A stretch of DNA of 64,000 nucleotides from Gossypium raimondii. Lineage: Eukaryota > Streptophyta > Magnoliopsida > Malvales > Malvaceae. Made by a program: the position numbers and the translations under genes. This document shows positions 11,701 through 22,228 of the stretch, piece after piece. The notes beneath the pieces are model-generated. The model ran no database searches. It was not told where the DNA came from and saw only the letters and a program-made list of their open reading frames with translations. The first letter of the stretch is position 1. Each line of letters opens with the position of its first letter. The stretch is from assembly GCF_025698545.1 (NCBI RefSeq), contig NC_068567.1:59215371-59279370 (forward strand), read 5' to 3'.

Positions 11701-14515
11701 ACCAACAAATTATGTATAGATTAAATATATTATTGCTAAAATTAAATTTATGATAATTTATAAAGATATTTGTTTTGAATATTTATTTTAATTTTAAACT
11801 TTTTTGGATTGAGTAATGGTCAAATGCTAATAACTTTAAATACATTATTTAAATTCTATTTTGTAAGGATTTATTTCAGTTTTTTTTAATTTTGCCTGTA
11901 GAATTAAAAAGTTTAAGTGGAAATTGATAGGATAATAATCCTAGAAACATAAATAAAACAATTTGCAAGCAAATCAAATATGGATTTAAATCAACTTGGA
12001 AGTAGATGCATGAAGAAAAACATTTCTATAATTTATTCAAAATTAAAATAAAAATAAGTAGTTAAATATTTGTTTACTTGAGACATATGCTAATATTAAA
12101 TCAATCCGCGGTTCAACATCTAAACTAATAGTTTTTAATGCATTATTTCACAATAAAATAAAGATGTCGTTTTCATATAAATTCATAATAATAAATATAT
12201 AATATTTAGTTTAATTATGTCCCTATCTCAGTACTCTTTCAAAATTTTGAAATTTAGTCTTCTACTTTAATTTTAGGAATTTAGCCCTCTACTTGACTGA
12301 TTTAAAATTAAAATCAAATTGACAACAGTTTTATTCGACTTCTATTAATTTTGAATATGTGACATTTTAATATTCAAAAGTTTGTTTTAAAAATAAAGCT
12401 TAAGTGATCATAAAGATATTCAAATTTAATAGATATCAATTAACAATGTTGTCAATAACTTTATTTTTTAAGTAAAAAAAGTAGATGGATTACATTCTTG
12501 AAATTAGAAGCAAGTAAAAAAACTAAATTCTTAAAATTAAAAGTAAAGAGACTAAATTTTAAAAGTTTGAAAAGTGTAAGGATTGACAGGTAATTATACC
12601 TTTTTTCTCTCTTTCTTTCCCTCCCAACTCCAACCAAAACCAACAAAAAAAAGGTCCTAATGTGTCATCATTTGGAACCTACACTTCTACAGTACTCCAA
12701 TGTTTCTTCTTTTTATATATAGTTGTAGATGTTAGTTTTTGAGCTCTGCATGAGAAAGAGATGGTTAGAGCTACTTGGGTTGTATCAGCTTTAACAAATC
12801 ATTGTTGAAGTTAAACGTATCCTGACTGGTATTAAGAATTACTGTTAACATATATGTAAACTACTAGCCATTATGAATGTTAAATCAATCTATCATAGGT
12901 CCAACACTCTGTAAACGAGCTAAAGCTTTAGATTTATGGACAATATTTACTATCAGAAGAAATTTGCTTTGTTTAGTCCAGGAAGAGAAAGAATCAAGAA
13001 AAGAGATGGGAGGTGGTTGGGTTTTATGTTGGTAGCATTAGTTGACAGAAATTTATAGAATAATAACAAGATAAAAAGCAGATGCAACTTAAGAATCCAT
13101 GCTCGGTGAAGGATTAGAAAACTTTCTCAATCTGCAATATTTTGTTCCTAGCCTACAAGAAAAAAGAGGCAATATGTTATATGAACATTTCCTTACTTTC
13201 CCTTTTTACAAAATTTATAGTGACCATCTAGAGCATTCAGACACTAAATCGAGCTTGATTAGATATTAAAGATGGTGCTATATGGTTTCCAGGTGCTCTC
13301 TCAAGTTAAACCAGATGAAAAGAGGAAGTTTGTAAGTGAACTTCAGGAGAATCAAAATGTGGTAGCTATGGTTGGCGATGGAATCAATGATGCTGCTGCC
13401 TTGGCTTCAGCACATATTGGAGTTGCCATGGGTGGTGGTGTTGGTGCTGCAAGTGAAGTATCTTCTATTGTATTGATGGGCAATCGACTGTCACAGGTAT
13501 CGTCTTAAACTAAATTTTGTGTACCAAATGGTCGAAATAATTTTTTTTCTTATTTTAATAGTTAAAACCGTTGAATTCCTTTTCAGTTAATGAATTAAAT
13601 TTTTATTTAGGGTGAACACATAAGCGTACAAAAGGTCTGTTTTATTCTGTCAAACATATTCTTTCTATATGCAACTTGGTGCAAGCATTTCAAGCATATT
13701 GGCTATGTCTATCACAATTCTGGCAGGCCTTAAAAATCGGGAATGAATGCAGTAGTATATGATGAAATATATTTTCTGAATTCAGTTGCCTTTTCTCCTA
13801 TCAACTCCATATTCCACATTGCCAAATGTATAATGTAAATTGACTCGATTTATCTTCATGCAGTTGCTTGATGCCTTGGCGCTAAGCCAGCTAACAATGA
13901 AAACTGTGAAGCAAAATCTTTGGTGGGCTTTTGCATACAACATTGTAAGTTTTCATCTGTTTTTTTTTTTCTCTTTTCAATTTGCTTATGGCTCTCTTTC
14001 TTGCAAAGCAAGCAAGTAATAAACTTCGATAACAAGTGTTTGCCGCTTCTTGTAGCATTGTTGTTACCAGAAACAATTTCATACCAACCCTTTATATCTT
14101 GCGACTTCTTTTCTGTAGAAGTTATCTGTAAATATTGGGTGTGCCTGAGCCTGACCGAAAGGCAAAATCCAGTTTGTTCCTTCTAAAAATTCACTTTGAT
14201 TTTACTTCTTTATGTGAACATCTGATAGTGCTTTGGTTTTTACTAATATAGGTTGGAATTCCAATTGCCGCTGGAACATTACTGCCCCTTACGGGGACAA
14301 TGCTAACGCCATCAATTGCCGGAGCCCTTATGGGTCTGAGTTCAATTGGGGTGGTAACAAATTCACTGCTCTTAAGATTCAGATTTTCCTTACAACAGCA
14401 GCAAGCTTACAGATCATCACTGCAACCGCCACCCCATGCTGCCATGGATATCAACAATGATCTTGCGAAGGATCATTCAAGAGCAAAATTGAAGAAGCCT
14501 GATTCTATAACATAG
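2743..14515 (+). CDS. PAA1: Chloroplast copper-transporting P1B-type ATPase PAA1/HMA6
   Basis: A complete 17-exon gene encoding 950 aa, close to the length of Arabidopsis PAA1 (HMA6). This P1B ATPase moves Cu(I) across the chloroplast envelope to supply stromal Cu/Zn-SOD and plastocyanin. Exons: 2743-3174, 3281-3334, 3419-3572, 5114-5188, 5338-5615, 7006-7221, 7547-7645, 7915-8064, 8839-8985, 9264-9314, 9411-9583, 10397-10529, 10864-10961, 11152-11395, 13293-13496, 13864-13944, 14252-14515; all phases agree. Order: Ser/Arg-rich transit-like N terminus, Gly-rich linker (about residues 95-120), one heavy-metal domain GMTCGGC (145-151), TGEP (425-428), Cu-binding CPC (539-541) in a membrane helix, DKTGT phosphorylation site (Asp583), the nucleotide-domain HP dipeptide and the GDGIND hinge (796-801). 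The start at 2743 (MESALS) is preferred over an in-frame upstream ATG at 2626, which adds 39 residues before the transit peptide. PAA2/HMA8 is less likely given the Gly-rich linker and overall match. Confidence 0.95.
5177..5273 (+). repeat. Tandem duplication across a 5' splice site in PAA1
   Basis: A unit of about 45 bp is repeated imperfectly. The first copy holds the exon 4 end and its donor (aaagtg|gtaggtacc, exon end 5188). The second copy starts at about 5229 with 'aaagtggtagatacc', so it carries a second, slightly altered donor. Both copies end in 'cttttcagtagat'. Only the first donor is compatible with the annotated reading frame joined to exon 5 at 5338. Confidence 0.8.
11460..12660. 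repeat. AT-rich insertion-like block in PAA1 intron 14
   Basis: Intron 14 (11396-13292) is the largest in PAA1. Its first 1.2 kb is strongly AT-rich and unlike the neighbouring introns. From about 12,215 to 12,600 it includes the dispersed repeat also seen near 0.7, 24.0, 48.7 and 56.3 kb. No terminal inverted repeat or target duplication could be fixed by eye, so the boundaries are approximate. Confidence 0.5.
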
Positions 14516-15906
14516 CTAAGAATATATTCTGGCTCTTATAGATGGAATGAGCTACAACTGTAGAAATGTTAGAAATTAAGGGACCCAACCCTTTTTCCTT
14601 CCTTACATTCAAATAAGTTAAAACCTTTTCGGCTGATAATCTGTAAACAACTCAATGATCCCTTGATTTCTTTTTTCTTATAGTGTATTTCATCTTGCTG
14701 GTGATTGAATTTTTTAATTTAATTTTTGTTTATAATTTGAATATCACTGTTTAAAATCAAATGTAACATTATTCTAATTTGGTAATTATTCAAATTTTAA
14801 TAGTAAAGATTTGGTTAAAAACCTAGTAGAAAGTAGTTTTTACATATTGAATCCGGATATGTAGGGATACTAATCTTTCGAAAAAAGTATGAATGATAGA
14901 TTAGACCGTTATTGTAATGAACCGATAACTGTAAATTTTGTTTAAATAGTATATTTTCAATCAGTAGAGAATTCTAAAATTAACAAAAAAAGAAAAAAAA
15001 ATGATGGGATCAATCTTAGAATCATGCTCCTTCCTTTCATTCTATGTTCCTGTACCGTAAACTGTTAATGGCACTACAATAAATAATAGAAAATTGTGAA
15101 TTCTGCTGTGATCAATACATTGGTTGGGTGGGTTGTAAGCCGGTGTGCGTGGAAGCTACTACTAGTACGTAATAGGCATATGAGTGGTATTTTGATTGTA
15201 TGTATTGGCAGGCTCCATGCTCTACTTGTACCAAGAGGTAAGGGTCTAAACTCTACTCTCAAAAAAAATTTCGCATCCATCTACTTAGGTACGCACCACA
15301 GCCCTTCGAGTTCAATGATGACAAGGGGAGATAGAACATGCTAGGTTTCATCGGGTATTTCACTTCATTCTCATAATACTCTCTAGCCATAATATATTTC
15401 ATATATCCAGACTGAGGTTAAGAGGTTTTTGCAGTCCATGTATGGCCTGGAAAGTAGAAAAGGTAAAGACAAAACATGCAGGGAAAGAGAAGAGGAAGTC
15501 ACTTGATTGCTACACCAAGTTACAGCAAGGCCTAATGCTTTCACTGAAGAAGAACCCATTTCTCCTTGCTTCTTATCCCTGTTAGTGCTAATCCAATACA
15601 AGTTAATATCTACAGCTGACAGGTGTAACTAATCACAATTGTTTGCTTTCTTTTCCTTTGTTTTCGTTTTAGTAAGGGTTCCCCACATAGGAGCAACTGG
15701 CCATCATATGTGCCTACCCAAAATAAAGCAGACAATCTACCGAAGCCAAAGGCGATCTTTGCGGATAGACAATCACAAAGGGTACAAAAGTTGGCTGGAG
15801 GATTATACCAGATCAAGACAATGCTGCCAATTACGCACATGGCGGTACGATATTGCTAAAATAATACATAGGTATCCGGTGACAGTAACATCAGCTAATT
15901 GAATGG
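14516..15906. other. Intergenic region between PAA1 and tRNA-Val
   Basis: This holds the PAA1 3' flank and then about 1 kb of unassigned sequence. From about 15,080 to 15,900 base composition is more balanced than in the repeats. It contains short ORFs (for example 15,610-15,840 minus, 76 aa, Cys-rich start MCVIGSIVLIWYN), and near 15,210-15,240 a short segment flanked by splice-like 'ggcag' and 'gaggtaagg'. None matches a family I know, so no gene is called; a non-coding transcript is possible. Confidence 0.4.
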
Positions 15907-15980
15907 GTCTGGGTGGTGTAGTTGGTTATCACGCTAGTCTCACACACTAGAGGTCCCCGGTTCGAACCCGGGCTCAGTCA
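15907..15980 (+). tRNA. tRNA-Val (anticodon CAC), copy 1
   Basis: A 74-nt cloverleaf with no intron. D arm and A box (TGGTGTAGTTGG), anticodon stem CTAGT/ACTAG around loop CTCACAC (anticodon CAC, Val), and T arm and B box (GGTTCGAACCC) are all intact, with discriminator A at 15980. A T-run follows within 20 nt, as expected for Pol III termination. The acceptor stem reads GTCTGGG against CTCAGTC, giving a T-T mismatch at the second pair that copy 2 does not have. It may still work or may be decaying. Confidence 0.9.
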
Positions 15981-16211
15981 GAACTTACATTTTTCAACCA
16001 TTTTCTCGGTTTTGCAACTTATGAAACCAAAGAGACGAAAGATATATGGTAGCTGAGAAAATGCCAACAGTGTAAGCCATACTCTGCAATTATTATCGTT
16101 AATACAATTCATCGTGGTCCTCAAATTATACAAAAACATAGATAAATATAATTCAAGTTTGCATCAAGCACGAACCTTTTAAAGAATCTTCACGATCCAC
16201 AACATGAAGTC

Positions 16212-17893
16212 TTAATGATAACCAAGAGGAGCAGGCGCGTCTTTCAATTCCTTTCCCGCAAAATGAATATCCTGCTTATAACAACATTGAAACCACCCCA
16301 CATATATCACAATCAAGTCCCCAAAAACAATGTATGAAACTGTTAGAGGCAAATATGATGGCAAGAAGCATTGATATATAGTGAGGGAAAGTAATACGTA
16401 CAGAAGCGAAATGGTTTACGTCCCTATGGTGAGCTTCATCAGCACGAATTACAGTTATAACCTCCTTCAACCTAGCATCTTTAGGCAATCTCCAATAATC
16501 TATTGCAATGGCAGGGGCTGCAACATTTTCTATTGCACCACTTTCAATGTCCTTCAAGTACTCTGTATACGAGTGAATGGCTTCCTCCTCCAAATACCCA
16601 ACAATTCTATGTGCCAATTTGGGCGAAAGCATATACAGAACAAAGAAAGCATTGAAGAAGACTCCCTGCACAGTTAGAACAAGGAGCCTTTCATACCACT
16701 TGGGTTTCACAAGCTCCACCATTGTCATTAAATGCATCCTCTCGTTCTCTGCTTCTTCAAGCAACGCTTTGATCCAACCACCACTTTGTTGGAACTTACG
16801 GAGAGATTTCAAATGCAGAAGCATCCCTCCAACCATGCCAGGGACGGCCGCTACTGTTTCCAGCATCATAGCTCGAGAGCCGTATCGTCTCTGCGTTTCA
16901 AGAAAGCAAATATGTAAGTCGTGAGTTCGAGCATGCCACTACGAATAGTTCAGGATTTATATAAGAAAATATCAAAATAATTAGAAAAAGGTCAAAAAAA
17001 GAGAGAAGGAAAACCTGGAAGAAGATATCTGTAGGAAGGCGAAGGAGTTTGACAATCCTGAAAGCGAATTTATCAACGAAGTTCTTTGGGACATGACGCT
17101 TTTTCAAGTCAATTGACAGCTCTGCGCTGTAAGTTTCCCATGGCTACATTAGGAGTGCAAACAAACAGACGTTAAAGTTAAGGAGTAATGGAAATTACTC
17201 AAACGAATCTCTAAATCTTTCAGATCAGCATTATATGAAATAATAATAATTTAAAATGCTTTAACAGAACATAATGAGTTCATTTCTCAATTCTGCAACA
17301 AGTAAATGTTTAAGTAAAGCTGAATTACTCTTTGACTAACACGAAGTTATTCATTTTAAATCTTTAAATTATCCGCTAATAATTTTTAAAAAATGCAAAG
17401 AACAGAGTAACTATACATTGTTACACAACAAGAATAAATCAAGTTTAACGTAAATGGAGAAGACGGTAAAATAGAACAGAAGAAGATAATAAACCGCTAA
17501 TTATCATGAAACGAGATTTGAAGTTTAAACTATGGAAAAAAGATAAAATGGTACCATGAAACAATTCCAGGGCCAGTCGGTGCCGTCCGCTCTGGTGATC
17601 TTAGGTCTAGAAATCCCCCAATAACTTAACGCCGACGAATCCTTTCCCTTCGTCTCTTCCGTCACCGAGTTCTCCATTTTCTCTTCCCTTCCAGACGACG
17701 CCTTTTCCACAGAAGCAGGAGTAGAGCTCATCATCCTTCTCCATTCAAATCTTACAAGCATCACAACGTTATGTTGTCCGCTCAACTCCAAGCTTCTCCC
17801 AACTATGGCGGAGCTGCAAACGTGACCGTTGCTGATGCTTCGGCCATTGCTCAGGTGGCTTTGCATCACCGACCTTACTATAAAACGATTCAT
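16212..17893 (-). CDS. AOX1: Alternative oxidase, AOX1-type, copy 1
   Basis: Four exons encode 338 aa: 17555-17893, 17015-17143, 16402-16890, 16212-16271, the classic plant AOX structure with phase-0 junctions. AOX is a di-iron quinol oxidase on the matrix side of the mitochondrial inner membrane, passing electrons from ubiquinol to oxygen without proton pumping. Residues 1-55 are Arg/Ser-rich, Asp-poor and presequence-like. All six iron ligands are present by spacing: Glu167, Glu206, His209 (NERMH), Glu257 (LEEEAIH), Glu308 and His311 (DEAHH). The C terminus is the usual APAPLGYH. Regulatory CysI is kept (Cys111, in WNCF), but the CysII position 50 residues on is Ser161 (RRYGSRAMM). The neighbour at 20,278-22,157 is its tandem paralogue, with Cys there. 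No frame break was found. Confidence 0.96.
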
Positions 17894-17964
17894 TTTCTTC
17901 TCTCTTTTTTCGTTTCGTTTTATTATGATGATGAATTTGTGGAAATCGAATAAAAGCGTGGAGG

Positions 17965-17975
17965 TTATATAATAT
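17965..17975 (-). promoter_or_regulatory. TATA box of AOX copy 1
   Basis: On the minus strand this reads ATATTATATAA, about 72-82 bp upstream of the ATG at 17893. The paralogue has a similar TATA element at the matching place, and both are followed by related sequence (an 'acctcc...gctttt' type leader), so it is likely the core promoter. The implied 5' leader is only about 40-50 nt. Confidence 0.6.
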
Positions 17976-18330
17976 GGAGCGAAGAAGGGGAAATAGTTGA
18001 TGTTAGTGAGCCTCATACGCAGATCAGATATTTGAAAAAGCGTCAACCTATTATGACGTTCATGTACACCACATTTTTAGCGAGCTGCCAAATTGTTGTC
18101 GAGAAACAATAATTGCCGCCAAATAAGCCTCAATTAAATTTTAAGCGGAGCTGCTACTACCAGGCACCGATATGAAATTACATAAAATAAGCATAATTTA
18201 ATTAATAAATATGCACAAAATTTGACAAAAAAAAAGAAATATTAAACAAAGTATTCATCACATGCCAAATTCCAGCAAAGTTGAGTGTGATACATACTTT
18301 CACATTACTTGATTTAAATTATTATTTATA

Positions 18331-18780
18331 GGGTAAATTACAAAAACAATCACTTTTGTTTGTCTCATATTACATTTTAGTCACTTATGTTTGAAATGTT
18401 ACGTTTTAGTCACTTACGTTATCATTTTATTACAAAGTGGCCACTCTACCGTTAAACTCCGTTACCTCCCTAATGACGATCCTACGTGACAGTCCAAATG
18501 GGTTTTAAATGCCAACTTAGATATACTACATGGCAATTCAAATTAAATTTATTTAATTAAAAACCTATTTTCATCCCTGCAACTGGACATTCAAGTTGGC
18601 ATTTAAAACCCATTTGGAGTACCACGTAAGACTACCGTTAGGGAGGTAAAGAAGTTTAACGATAGAGTGACCACTTTGTAACAAAACGATAACATAAGTG
18701 ACTAAAACGTAACATTTCAAACATAAGTGACTAAAATGTAATATAAGACAAAAAAAAGTGACTATTTTTATAATTTACCC
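18331..18780. mobile_element. Mutator-type MITE with about 190-bp inverted repeats
   Basis: A 450-bp non-coding element beginning GGGTAAATTA and ending TAATTTACCC. Its two arms (about 18331-18519 and 18590-18780) are inverted copies of each other with scattered mismatches, joined by a short AT-rich spacer of about 70 bp. It is flanked by a perfect 9-bp direct repeat TTATTTATA at 18322-18330 and 18781-18789. Long inverted repeats with a 9-bp target duplication are the signature of Mutator-like elements. There is no transposase, so it depends on another copy for movement. Confidence 0.88.
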
Positions 18781-18984
18781 TTATTTATATTTTATAAATG
18801 AACCATTCCAATTCATCTAGATTTATATTTTCTTTTATTATTCTTCTATTCGATCTTTTAACACCTTAGGTTTTTCTTAATTCTAATTAATATTTTTTTA
18901 CTATTAAAAGTAAAAATAAATAATATACCATGTTTAGAACCTAATTTATGCAATAAAAGGAGAGAAAATTACAACTAATTTACT

Positions 18985-19560
18985 CAGGATTAGAAGTGTT
19001 CATGGATTGGGTCAGGTTTAGGTCGAGTCCAACTAAAATCTTAGGTTTGGGCTTGGACCTGGCCCGAAAAATAGACCTAAAATTTTGTCCAAATCCAACT
19101 CAAATAAAAATATTAAAACTTGACCCGGTCCAGTCGTATTAAATTATATATATTAAAAAAAATAATGCATAAAAAATACTAAAATATTAAAATAAATGTT
19201 TCCCAACAAATTGAAAATAAATTAAAAAATATGTATACTTAAATAACACTAAGATAGGTGCAACTTAACAAAGAAATACCTCTAAAATAGTGATAAAATT
19301 AACAATAAAACAAGAGTTATACAATATCCAAACAATAACAACAAAATAATAGCAACATAATAATTAAATGATAGTAAATAGTGAGAAAATAACAAAAAAA
19401 TAATAATAGCTTTTTTTTCCTTTCAAGTTCGGGTTAGGTCGACTCAAAAAAGCCTTACATGAGTCCCAATTTATTTTCTAAACAGAACTTATTTTTTTTG
19501 CCCAAATCTATTTTTCGAGCCTATATTTTTACTTAAACACTCTCACTTTTCTGATTGACC
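18985..19560. repeat. Diverged MITE-like repeat, 'gtgttcatgg' family
   Basis: Starts near 'attagaagtgttcatgg' and ends near 'gcccaaatctatttttcgagcc'. It has GGTC/GACC-rich ends ('ggtcgagtcc', 'tggcccgaaaaa') enclosing an AT-rich core with no coding capacity. Related sequence occurs at about 43,720-44,170 and 56,765-57,235. Many plant hAT MITEs begin with a similar 'aggggtgttcatgg', but no clean target duplication could be seen in this copy. Confidence 0.5.
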
Positions 19561-19949
19561 TACCAATGGACAGTTGGGATATAAATTTGAAGAAACAAAT
19601 TGAATGCTTCATTCGTCATCATCGGAACTGTTGCGAGTTACTGGTGGGGTAATAATATGTCGGCCCTGATGTTTTAGTATCAAGACTAATTTCGTTTAAA
19701 TCTTCAGTCTGAATCTGCTAAACCAAAATGGGTTCAAATTGCACGACGGCGCTATTGTCTGTTTTTAACATAATTCCATTTACGCCTTCATTGTACATTG
19801 CACGTCTAATGAATCGCCTGTTACCACTACTGGTACCGGTGCAAAGGCTCTGCTTCATCAACGCTGAATCTCTTTCTTACCGTCCATAACATCTCTGCCT
19901 TGGTTAGCTTTACAAATGTCAAACAATATATACCTTTTTAATAATATCC

Positions 19950-20023
19950 GTCTGGGTGGTGTAGTTGGTTATCACGCTAGTCTCACACACTAGAGGTCCC
20001 CGGTTCGAACCCGGGCTCAGACA
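19950..20023 (+). tRNA. tRNA-Val (anticodon CAC), copy 2
   Basis: A 74-nt cloverleaf whose D, anticodon and T arms are identical to copy 1 at 15,907. Here the acceptor stem GTCTGGG/CTCAGAC pairs fully apart from one G-T wobble. Anticodon CAC reads GTG (Val). A run of eight T follows within about 10 nt and would stop Pol III. It sits 4,043 bp after copy 1, at the same place relative to the downstream AOX gene, so it moved with the tandem duplication. Confidence 0.95.
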
Positions 20024-20277
20024 ATGGCATTTTTTTTCAATTTTCATAAGGAACATCAAAGAAGGGCAGGAAAGATACGGTGGGCTTTATTTTCATTGAA
20101 GATACGATGTTAAGATAATGTCAAATACTCTTCAATTATAATGGTCACTCAATATTGGAAAAATTATCATATTAATCGTGGTCCAATCGTCCATACATCA
20201 ATATACAAAATGTAACGTAATCCAAGTATGCATCAAGCAAGAATCTCAGACAGATTCCACACGATCCAATATCAATC

Positions 20278-22157
20278 TCAATGATAACCAAGAGGAGCAG
20301 GCGCCTCTCTCAATTCCTTTCCCTGAAAATGAATATCCTGCACACAACAACATTGAACCCAACGTAAATAAGCATTAACATCATAATCCAATCCAAAAAA
20401 TATTATTAAATAACAGATAAGGAGAAAGAGGGAAAATAATACGTACAGAAGCAAAATGGTTTACATCCCTATGATGTGCTTCATCAGCACGAATCACAGT
20501 TATGACATCCTTCAACGTGGCATCTTTAGGTAACCTCCAGTAATCTATTGCAATGGCTGGGGCTGGTACATTCTCAATCGCACCACTATCAATGTCCTTC
20601 AAATACTCTGTATATGAGTGAATGGCTTCCTCCTCCAGATACCCAACAATTCTATGCGCCAATTTGGGTGAAAGCATATACAGAACAAAGAAGGCATTAA
20701 AGAAGACTCCCTGCACGGTTAGAACAAGGAGCCTTTCGTACCACTTGGGTTTAACAAGCTCCACCATTGTCATTAAATGCATCCTCTCGTTCTCTGCTTC
20801 TTCAAGCAAGGCTTTGATCCAACCACCACTTTGCTGGAATTTACGGAGAGATTTCAGGTGCAGAAGCATGCCCCCAACCATACCAGGGACGGCCGCCACT
20901 GTTTCCAGCATCATAGCTCTACAGCCATATCGTCTCTGCATTTCAAGAAAATCATACATCAAATACACGAAAGCTTTCAAAATCATGTCAAGACAACTAC
21001 GGATCTCTAAGCAAGTGTCAGCTTATACACATGTAAATGTCAAATGCGAGAAGAACACATGAAAGTTGAATTGAACCAATTACAGAACAATGTAATCATG
21101 AAACAGAAAAGGTAGAAGAAAAACCTGGAAGAAGATATCTGTAGGAACGCGGAGGAGTTTGACCGTCCGGTAAGCGAATTTATCCGTGAAATTCTTTGGC
21201 TTATGGTGCTTGTTCAAATCAATTGACAGGTCTGCTTTGTAAGTTTCCCATGGCTACACGAATACAAACAAACAGAACAAATTATCATCAGTCAAGCTAC
21301 AGAGTAATGGAAATTTCTCAAATCCTTAGAACTCTTTCAGATCAGTTTTATATGAAAAGAATAATAATAAGTTCAAAATCCTTCAAAAAAAATAAATAAT
21401 GAGTTTATTTCCGCTACATGTAGACGTTTCTTTCAAGTTGACTCTTCGATTTAACGAATTTATTCATCTTTAATCTTTAATTTTATCCGCTAAAAAAAAA
21501 ACCAAAGAACAGAGGAATCGTACTTCGTTTTTCTATAACATCCAAACACGACCTTAGATTTTGTTCTACAGTTACAAGTCAATTAGACCCAAGAAGGAAG
21601 AAAAAAAATGCAAAAAAAGGCTAAATAAATAAGAGCATTAAACCTTTCAGAAAATTATTAAGAACAACCAAATAAAAGTCAAATTTAACGAAATGGAAAA
21701 GGCATAAAAAAGGAACGGATCATAATTAAACGCTCATATCTTGTAAAAATAAAATGAATTTTGAAGTTTAAAGTTCAAACTAAAGAGGATGATAATATGG
21801 TACCATGAAACAATTCCAAGGCCAGTCGGTGCCATCCTCTCTGGTGATCTTAGGCCTTGAAATTCCCCAATAACTTGCCGCCATAACCTCCTTTCCCTTC
21901 GTCTCTTCCATCACCGAGTTCTCCGTTTTGTCTTCCTTCTCAGATGTCGCTTTTTCCACAGAAGCAGGAGAAGAGCTCATCATCCTCCTCCATTCAAATC
22001 CTCCAAACGCCACACCGTTACGTTGTCCGCTCAACTCCAAGCTTCTTCCAACTATAGCGGACCTGTAGACTTGCCCGTTGCCGATGCTGCTGCAACTGCA
22101 ATAGCTTCGGCCATTGATCAGGCCCCGCATCACCGACCTTACTACAAAACGATTCAT
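20278..22157 (-). CDS. AOX1: Alternative oxidase, AOX1-type, copy 2
   Basis: Four exons encode 343 aa: 21804-22157, 21125-21253, 20447-20935, 20278-20337. Lengths of exons 2-4 (129, 489, 60 bp) equal those of copy 1; exon 1 is 15 bp longer in the presequence. The role is as for copy 1: a mitochondrial inner-membrane, cyanide-insensitive ubiquinol oxidase. Iron ligands by spacing are Glu172, Glu211, His214, Glu262, Glu313 and His316. Both regulatory cysteines are present: CysI at 116 (WNCF) and CysII at 166 (RRYGCRAMM). Exon 2 differs clearly from copy 1 (for example [12 protein letters not shown] against [12 protein letters not shown]), while exon 3 is nearly identical, so selection on the catalytic core is evident. 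Reading frame and splice sites are intact. Confidence 0.97.
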
Positions 22158-22216
22158 TTTCTTCTTCTTTTGCGCTCTTACTGTTAAAATGCAACAAAAG
22201 CATGGAGGGGTAGCGG

Positions 22217-22228
22217 TTATATATAATA
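22217..22228 (-). promoter_or_regulatory. TATA box of AOX copy 2
   Basis: On the minus strand this reads TATTATATATAA, about 60-70 bp upstream of the ATG at 22157. It matches in position and flanking sequence the TATA element of copy 1, so the duplication included the core promoter. Confidence 0.6.

Noticed and set aside
20622-21062. A 146-codon plus-strand ORF, with a similar one at 16,577-16,924
   Set aside because: Both lie antisense to AOX exon 3. Their resemblance to each other follows from the conserved AOX coding strand, and they have no family motif.
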